NCBI GenBank assembly: GCA_027563935.2
Contig: CM050453.2
Coordinates: 11,054,001 to 11,118,000 of the forward strand
Direction: 5' to 3'
Origin: Costus lasius
Taxonomy: Eukaryota > Streptophyta > Magnoliopsida > Zingiberales > Costaceae
Length of the DNA stretch: 64,000 nt
The notes beneath the pieces are model-generated. The model did no database searches, was not told where the DNA came from, and saw only the letters and a program-made list of their open reading frames with translations. Positions 56,982 through 64,000 of this stretch are shown one piece after another. The stretch's first letter is position 1; every line of letters starts with the position of its first letter. A program made the position numbers and the translations under genes.

Positions 56982-57969
56982 GCCTCGGTCGGATCGGCCT
57001 GAAAACAGCCCTTAATCGCTGTCTCAGGACTATCCGGCGGAACACCGGAACGCAACGCTCTCTAGGGTTTCCGGTCCTAAATTGGAAACCCTAACTCCCC
57101 GAATAATAATTATCCCCAAATTACAAAGCCGCTCAGGAAAACCCTAACCCTAATTTAGAAATCTAAACCCTAAATCAATTTACCTCTCGGTCAAAATTGA
57201 CCAAAATCACCGCCGCTCGGATTAAATCAGTTTCACTGACGTCCGCCTGACGTCAGCGTGCAAATTCCGCTGATCCGAAATCGCTCTGCTCCGCGGCCTC
57301 GGAAGGCGTCCTTCTCGCGTCGTCTTCAACCTCCGGACGCCGACTGCGTCGCCTCTGCCGCCGCCACGCTCACTAACTCGCCGGAAAGGACGCTGCCCCA
57401 CTTTCCACCTTCACCAGACGTCGTCGTCCAGCAGCTGAGAACACGTCGCCGATCCAAGAACAGAGAGGGAGGGAAACAGTATGGAAGAAGGACTTTTATT
57501 CCGGTTGTAAAAACTACATAACTTCCTAAGCTTACTGACGACCCCCGTCGCCCGCCCCTCTCCCACTGGTTCCTCTCGCCGACGACGCCCCTGTCGTCGG
57601 TTTACAATCTCTCCCTCGCACAGAAACCTCTCTCGCCGCTCGAAGCTCTCCCAAAGGTTGGTGGTGTCCGCTGGTGGCCGATGATGGAGGAGGTCCCCCT
57701 CTCGCTCCCCGTTGCGGCCGATTTATGGAGAGAAGCCGCCTCCGTCCGGGTCTTGCGGGGACGACGACGTCGTCGCCCTGCTGAAATCGCCCGAAGAGCT
57801 CGCGTCCGAGCTTCTCGCAGCAGACGCGGCTGAAGCACGCGTCGTCGAGCGCACATCTGGGTCAACATCGAGGGTTGACCGGGTAAATCGGACCCCGTCT
57901 CGATTGTTTTGGCATGCGCTTGGGTTTGAGTTTGGGCTTGGGCCGGACCGGTTGAACCGGGGCCTAACA
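56976..57969 (-). repeat. Upstream LTR of the gag-only element
   Basis: This 994-bp repeat starts TGTCACGCCTCGG and ends GGCCTAACA in plus orientation, followed by the target duplication CCGTG. On the minus strand it is the 5' LTR, since the primer site lies directly inside it at about 56960-56975. Confidence 0.9.
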
Positions 57970-57974
57970 CCGTG

Positions 57975-59521
57975 CGTCGACGTACTTGTCCCATCAGTGT
58001 GATGTTCCATTAACTGGACAATCAATTTGTACCGACTCCCACGTACCCATCAATCATCATCCATATTGAGTAGGAGTTGAAGTGGGTAGACAGTCCATTA
58101 CCCACTCCTATCCACCTGATTACATTAAGAAATAAGTCTGATGAAAATTAATTATGTACTTTATATTTCAGGTAATAATTTTCATATACCAATGTATTTT
58201 TTTAAATACCAAAATCTTAAATAATTATTTTTTTTATTTTCTTTTTTGTAAATTCTGGATATCCCACCAAACAGGCCCAATAATATAATGGGCTTTCAAA
58301 CCCATCCAGCCCAAAACCTTTCCTAGATGAGAATTCAAACTTAAGCAATGCACTTAAATGGAGGCCCATTGGAAGCAGAGAGGTACATAAGATTCATAAT
58401 TAAATATGCAAGGAACCCTTCCATTATTACAATAACAAAGCTAATTATATTAAAATTATACAATTTTTTTGGTCTTATTTTTTTAATTTTGTTCTTTAAT
58501 TATTGTTTTTGAACAACAGTTGATAAATGGCAAGGACTTACTCTATTAATTATTATTCAATTGAAGGGTAGTGGAGTGGTTAAGATACATAACGTGAGGT
58601 TGGGAATCTGCCCTACAGCTTTGGCAAATATGCGAGCACCATGCGTGCTATGAGGTCTCCTTGTTCACCCACAAGCTGTGTTTTCTTCGACAGATATAAA
58701 ACAAGAGGGAGAGAGAGTAAATCACTAGAAAAAGAGAGGGAGTCATGTGAGAGTCACGAGCGGCATTCGTAGTGGGGGGAATCACTAGAAAAAGAGAGGG
58801 AGTCATGTGAGAGTCACGAGCGGCATTCGTAGTGGAGAGGGGCGGCTGTTTGGTAATAGGAGAGGGGGGGGGGGGGGCTTGTTAGTCGGCTGTCAGAGGG
58901 TAACGTTAGTGAGTGGATTGCAGATGGCAGGCATCTTCGGCGGCAGCAGTGGATGGCTCCAACGGCAGGCATCTCTGTTGTCGGCTCTAGCAATTGGCAG
59001 GCGACTCCGAGCTTCGTTGAGGGCGGGCAAGGGTATCGTCGAGCGTCGTTGAGGGCAGGGATCTCTGGCAGCGGCGGATGTATCCAGCGGCAAGCGTCTC
59101 CGGTATCAGCTCCACCGGCAGGCAGCTCTGAGCTTCATTGAGGGCATCATCATTGAAGGTTGAAGGTGAGCATCGTCAGTCATCGAGGGCATTGAGGGCG
59201 AGCGAGGGCATCGTCGGTCGTCGAGGTTATTGAGGGCGGTGAGATCGAGAGCGATCGATCGAGGGCGACGTCGGCAAGTGCAAGACAGCCGTCGGCGGCG
59301 AGCAGGCGATCGAGGGCAAGAGCGAGCGAGCGATTGAGGGCGAGCGGGCGTTGCGAACGAGCGACAGATTTATTTTCCATCCGATTCGGGCGAAAACAAA
59401 AACGAGACTGTAGCCACTATCTTTTTTCTCTGTTCAAATCCATCTATCCAAAAAAATGACGAAAAATAGACGAATCCATTTGTCCCCTCGTGTTTTTCCT
59501 CCAAGAAAACACACCCTTAAG
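57975..59521. other. Intergenic region right of the gag-only element
   Basis: The left 700 bp are AT-rich without a gene. From 58690 to 59370 there is purine-rich sequence with a 60-bp duplication, a G run and many GAGGGCGAGCG-like words. These give long but meaningless open frames on both strands. No gene is recognised. Confidence 0.5.
58720..58837. repeat. 60-bp tandem duplication
   Basis: AATCACTAGAAAAAGAGAGG begins two adjacent 60-bp units starting at 58720 and 58780. The units are nearly identical and both end with GGCATTCGTAGTGG. A run of 14 G follows at 58864-58877. Confidence 0.9.
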
Positions 59522-59950
59522 TAGGGATGAGCAAACAGTACTGGTACCGAAGTACCGTACCGAACTTTTCGTATCAAAATTTTATTCAGGAAATCAGTAC
59601 CGGTACCGGTATCTAAAAACTATTTCGGAAAAATTCCGAAGTACCGAAGTATCGATTTTTCATGTATTATTTAATTAAAAAATAATATTTATATATTAAT
59701 ATTCAATATTTTATAATATAAATACCGAAATACGTATATACCGAAATACATAAATTAAAATTAAAAATATTTAGGATTTCAGGAAATCGGTACTGGTACC
59801 GATTTTATTTCGGGAAATCGGTATCGGTACCGAACTCCCGAAGTAGAATTCGGTACCGGTACGAAGTAGAATTCGGTACCGGTACCGGTACCTATAATTT
59901 GAGATTTGGGAGTTCGGTACCGGTACCGAAATCCGGATTGCTCTTCCCTA
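59522..59950. mobile_element. hAT-type MITE built of GGTACC-rich subterminal repeats
   Basis: The 429-bp element starts TAGGGATGAGCAAAC and ends, read inward, TAGGGAAGAGCAATC. It is flanked by a perfect 8-bp duplication, CCCTTAAG (59514-59521 and 59951-59958). Both halves contain many copies of GGTACCG, some in head-to-tail chains such as GGTACCGGTACCGGTACC, and an AT-rich middle. There is no transposase. The dense repeats could be binding sites for a transposase supplied elsewhere, as for Ac/Ds elements. Confidence 0.9.
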
Positions 59951-59958
59951 CCCTTAAG

Positions 59959-61749
59959 ATGATAAACTTTGTATGAAATTTTATGATTTATCGAGTGAGA
60001 AATCATTAAAATTGTACTTCAATCTCACCGCTCTTATCATTGGATAATTTGATGCTTAAGACACCAAGTCATGTGTGATCCACGTGAGGCATGTGAACCC
60101 TAACCTTATTTTTGGGGCTCAATGCAAGAAATTCAAGTCAAACGACAATGACAACCAATTTGGCAATAACCTACAAGTATTTATGAAAAACTGACGGTTT
60201 GCAGGAGTAGGACCCTCTGTTCTTAAAACATGGTCAAAAACAAGTTTGGTGGTCAACCCTACACATGTTTAGAGAACACAAGTCCGTGAAATAATTTTAA
60301 CAATGACTAAACAAGATGCATGCATAAACAAACACAAGCTATCACACAATTACAGTCAACGGAGTTGACAAAAGATAGCATCGGTAAACCAATATGCAAC
60401 CCATCCCTCAGACAAGCGTGTGAGGGAGAGGGTTAAAATTAAATAAAGAAAGAGACACTTGTGGCCAACCAATCACAGGGAGAGACCTAAAGTACTCTGC
60501 ATCACTGTGGTGCAACTGTGCAAATAGCAACTATGTCGACGCTCCTGTAGCCTTTACCGGTTACTTTTATCCCTGTCCTACGGAAAGGCAGACCTACCGA
60601 TGATGCAGGCCAAGATATAATAACGCCTGCTTATTGTCTATCCGCCGATCCGTTCTTGGACTTGTGTTGATTTAATGCATCAAAGATACTCTTAAAAGTA
60701 AACCACTGACGTTTCTCTCTCCACCTACCACATTGTTCCATGAGAATAAGATGAGGAGAGCCACATTCAGGAGCGCATTAAATTAACGTTCCAGTGTACT
60801 TTTTTAATTTCCTGTGTAAAACTCTGCTGAACTTGGCGGTCGTGCAGTTTAATCAGCAAATAGCTTCTTTACAGGGCACAGTGGTGAACAGGGGATGCGC
60901 TGTTGCAGTGAATTAAGGGCGACAGAGCACTGTAAGTTGCTGCAACTGTAGAGCAATAGAGGGCGTGATGGGACCGTTGACCTTCGGATGCTCGCCATTT
61001 GCTCTGCGGTTGACCAAATAGCGTGCTATTCATTATATCCGGCGTCGTCCTCCTGCATGAAGCTTAAAATTAAAGATTGATGTGGTGAACTTACTGTGGC
61101 TGTCCCGGGGGGCGTACGTGGGGGAGATTAAAGTAGAAAGGAAGGGCGCAGGGAGCGGTAAATGCAGGGTCGTGCATGGGCGATGGGGACGTTGTCATCA
61201 CCAGTGCCACTTTGCGCGCAGGAAGCTGGTAGCTTTGCGAGCTGCATGATACGACCTTGAGGGGCCGAAGAGTGAGTTGAGGCCAATTTGATCCATTTGT
61301 GAATTGATTATATTTGTGTTGGGTGGACGTCAGTCGACGGAGCTCGCTCCATCTGCGGCTCTGCTGGTCTGTGGCCCCGTCGTCTTCTTGCACTTTCATT
61401 GCTGCTGCAACAAGCAATCCAAATATTACAAGCACATGTTAATGACATAAGTGTGAGCTTTGAAGTGATAAGGATTGAGGTTTTGAATCACTGAAGAATT
61501 GTACAGTTTGGAATAGAATCGGATTTTGACGTCATAAAAATTTGAGCTTTTTTTTTCTTGCTGAGTAATAATTGATTATTAATATTTGCCACCATTCATT
61601 CATTTCCTATTTAACTATAAATGTGGGTGCGGTGCATAAGAAGATGTCAAGGTGCAGCTGCTTCCGAAAGAGCTTCCCCCTGATCACCTAATCCGAAGGA
61701 AGCGAATAAGTAAAGACAAAGGAAAGGAAGTAGGAACCGAACCAGAGAA
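59959..61749. other. Upstream region of the TIC32-like gene
   Basis: No gene is clearly recognised. An open frame on the minus strand (61091-61435) reads through a possible AG acceptor near 61413 but matches no family I know and may belong to an unidentified transcript. The last 150 bases hold a good TATA box and the leader of the dehydrogenase gene. Confidence 0.4.
61616..61622 (+). promoter_or_regulatory. Candidate TATA box of the TIC32-like gene
   Basis: TATAAAT lies 128 bp before the start codon at 61750 in an otherwise balanced context, giving a leader of about 100 bases. This spacing is typical for plant genes. Confidence 0.5.
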
Positions 61750-63363
61750 ATGCTCGAGACGGTGAAGTATCTGATCGGCTCCGCCGGTCCCAGCGGCTTC
61801 GGCTCCAAATCCACCGCAGAGGAGGTCACCGCTGCTGCCCCTGACCTCCGCTCCATCACCGCCATCATCACCGGTGAGGAATCTGTCTAAAGTACAAAAC
61901 GATTGCGAGAAAAAGAAAATGGTAAATAAGAGCTGTTTTGTCGTACCGCGCGCGCGCGGGGGAAAGCAGGGGCGACGTCGGGAATAGGAGCAGAGACGGC
62001 GCGGGTGCTGGCGATGCGCGGGGCGAGGCTGGTGTTGCCGGCGAGGAGCCTAAAAGCGGCGGGGGAAGCCAAGGCGCGCATCGAGGCTGCGTTCCCCGGA
62101 GCCGAGGTCGTCGTGCTGCCCCTAGACCTGAGCTCGCTCTCCTCCGTCCGATGCTTCGTCGCTGGCTTCCTCGCGCTCGATCTCCCCCTAAACCTTCTCA
62201 TGTACCCTCGAAAAGCTGCCTCCTTTTCCTTCCACTTGTTTCTTTTTACTGTCGGTACTGACTCCAAGTTGGCAGCAACAACGCCGGGAAGTTCGCCCAC
62301 GACTACGCTGTCTCCGAGGACGGCGTCGAGATGACCTTCGCCACCAACTACTTGGGTGCGCTCATCTAAGCCTTATCTGTAACTAGCTTTTTACCTCTGC
62401 ACCTGTCATCTGATACATACAAAACGATGCCTTGGTTAACTTCTTCTTCAGGCCACTTTTTGCTCACAAAGCTGCTGCTGGATAAGATGGCGGAGACGGC
62501 GAGGGCGACGGGCATCCAAGGCCGCATCGTGAACGTGTCCTCTAGCATCCACGATTGGTTCTCCGGCGACTGCCTCTCTTATCTCGATCTCATGACTCGC
62601 AAGAAGATGTGAGACCAATTCTACACCCATGTCGACCCATTTTACCATCCGATCTTAATGTGCATAAACTATTTACACAGACCATTTGATACCACGCAAG
62701 CCTATGCTGTCTCCAAGCTCGCAAACGTGCTCCATGTTAAAGAGCTTACCGAGAGGCTCAAGGTGACCTGCCCACTGATTCCATCACAATGACATAATTT
62801 ATTTTATTTTTCTTAATAAAACTTACAAATTATTGTTAGGAAATGGATGCAAACGTGACGGCCAACTGCGTCCACCCCGGGGTCGTCCACACCAGGCTCA
62901 CCAGGGACCGCGAAGGCTTTACCACAGGCATATATTATTTCTATAGTTAGCACCATTTCGATCTTGATCTTTGTTAAAAAAAAAACATATAATACGTACT
63001 GGCCATTATCAATTGCAGGTCTCGCCTTCTTCCTGGCCTCCAAGCTCGTCAAGACTGTCCCTCAGGTGAGTAAATCAATTCGCGTCACCGTAAGACAGAG
63101 GAGAGAGAGTAAAGCATAGTCCTCTGCAGGCGGCGGCGACGACGTGCTATGTGGCGACGCACCCGCTGCTGGCGGACACGTCGGGGAAGTACTTCGTGGA
63201 TTGCAACGAGGCGTCGCCGTCGAAGACGGCGTGCAGTGCCGACGAGGCCGCGCGGTTGTGGCGTGCGTCGGAGTCCATGGTCGCCGCTCGAGAAAGGCGA
63301 GATGTGACGCATCGTTGGCAAACTATGCACATGTTTGACCTGCAGCAAAGAAAGACGCAGTGA
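61750..63363 (+). CDS. TIC32: Short-chain dehydrogenase, TIC32 type
   Basis: Eight exons at 61750-61873, 61970-62201, 62276-62355, 62452-62608, 62681-62762, 62840-62927, 63019-63065 and 63130-63363 join in frame to about 347 residues. The start MLETVKYLIGSAGPSGFGS is characteristic of TIC32-like proteins. The Rossmann nucleotide motif TGATSGIG spans the first junction. NNAG is near 120-123, the catalytic Ser in IVNVSSS, and the YAVSK pair near 206-210. TIC32 is an NADPH-dependent dehydrogenase at the chloroplast inner envelope linked to redox control of protein import; other homologues act elsewhere. Intron 6 is either GC-AG (exon end 62927) or uses GT at 62946, adding six residues; both keep the frame. 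The C-terminus is longer and more basic than usual. Confidence 0.9.
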
Positions 63364-64000
63364 ACAAAACAGCATATAGTACACATGTTAAGTATGCATG
63401 TGATGAGATGATATGTCGATCCGACATCTGAATGGCAGAGCAGTGGATATATCGAGGAGGGTTTACAGGGTCTAGATCTCAATTTGATATTATTAGAAAA
63501 TGTAAGTTGTTTGCATCCTGATGCTGCAACTGACAACTGTTACTTAATTATACTATTACATCCATGGTGTAAAAATATACAATTCAACCAACACAAACTG
63601 TGGGAAAGTCAGAATTCAGTACGGGTTGAAACACTGCAGGAACAGATTTAGCTTAAACGAAGAGTGGTGGAAGGTTCTCTATCTGTGATGCCCACACTCA
63701 GTATCTGCATTATATGAATTTTTACTTTCTTCGCTATCGTAATTGAAATAAAAAGAAGTGTACGCGTTCTTCATAATTGATTAATCCATCCTAAAATTAA
63801 GATCAAAACTACATTAAATAGCAGAACCAAAGCCATCTCTGTAAAACCTTCAACCTCTTATATACAAGCTGGAATCAGAATAAGACAAATGATATCTCAC
63901 TAGAAAGAAAGTCAGTGTTTCACTCAGAAGCTTTTATAGTTACCTCAAGGGTTTCCAATTAGAAAATCCAGAATTCCTTCTGATAGGGACACCTCGTAAT
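63364..64000. other. Region downstream of the TIC32-like gene
   Basis: The first part is presumably the 3' UTR. The rest is AT-rich with no recognisable coding sequence before the window ends. Confidence 0.4.

Larger units (their letters stand above)
54534..57969 (-). mobile_element. Gag-only LTR retrotransposon (TR-GAG type)
   Basis: Two direct repeats of about 1 kb (54534-55551 and 56976-57969) enclose only 1424 bp. The element is bounded by a perfect 5-bp duplication, CCGTG (54529-54533 and 57970-57974), and the LTRs have TG...CA ends. Read on the minus strand, GGTATCAGAG right after the upstream LTR matches the tRNA-Met primer site, and GGGCGGGGGAGAATT just before the downstream LTR is a polypurine tract. 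The interior encodes a gag-like protein and no protease, reverse transcriptase or integrase. This is the structure of terminal-repeat retrotransposons with a GAG domain. It inserted about 340 bp upstream of the hydrolase start codon. Confidence 0.88.

Noticed and set aside
58560..58690. Possible tRNA-like sequence (AGTGGAGTGGTTAAG)
   Set aside because: It resembles an A box only. No B box or cloverleaf can be drawn, so neither a tRNA nor a SINE is supported.

Overview
The window is plant nuclear DNA. Every gene is split by GT-AG introns, two introns look GC-AG, several introns are multi-kilobase, the gaps are AT-rich, and transposons of many classes are nested between and inside genes. The GC-rich first exons (for example in the PP2-A13-like, HD-ZIP IV, hydrolase and TIC32-like genes) suggest a monocot, probably not a grass, but the species cannot be fixed from the sequence.

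Layout: (1) 1143-8396, minus strand, an F-box gene of the At4g00755 type with a 4.2 kb first intron. (2) 8.8-10.7 kb, a transposon patch containing one hAT element nested in another, each with its own target duplication. (3) 11520-12648, minus strand, an F-box/PP2 gene (PP2-A13 type). (4) 15.4-16.4 kb, two abutting Mutator-like elements; the second is a small Pack-MULE carrying a fragment resembling the F-box of TIR1/AFB auxin receptors. (5) 17399-21093, plus strand, a complete HD-ZIP class IV homeobox gene (ANL2/ROC5 type). (6) 21.1-25.7 kb, intergenic, with a hairpin and two DNA transposons. (7) 25691-38741, plus strand, an XBAT33/XBOS33-type ankyrin-RING E3 ligase whose eighth intron has grown to 9.4 kb through insertion of a 5.4 kb chromovirus. 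(8) 40147-49015, plus strand, a membrane RING-H2 E3 ligase gene of the At1g12760/At1g63170 type; its 5.9 kb first intron holds a Tourist MITE. (9) 50070-54189, minus strand, an alpha/beta hydrolase. (10) 54534-57969, a 3.4 kb LTR element with only a gag-like gene (TR-GAG type). (11) 59522-59950, a hAT MITE built of GGTACC-rich repeats. (12) 61750-63363, plus strand, a TIC32-type short-chain dehydrogenase.

The genes do not form an operon or an evident pathway. Four of the seven encode ubiquitin-ligase parts (two F-box proteins, two RING proteins), and the Pack-MULE carries a further F-box fragment. Exon models were built by hand: splice sites were chosen so that the reading frame and the family alignment continue through every junction.

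The strongest hunt results are the double Mutator-like structure with the captured auxin-receptor F-box, the gag-only LTR element, the nested hAT pair, and several unexplained hairpins and tandem repeats.
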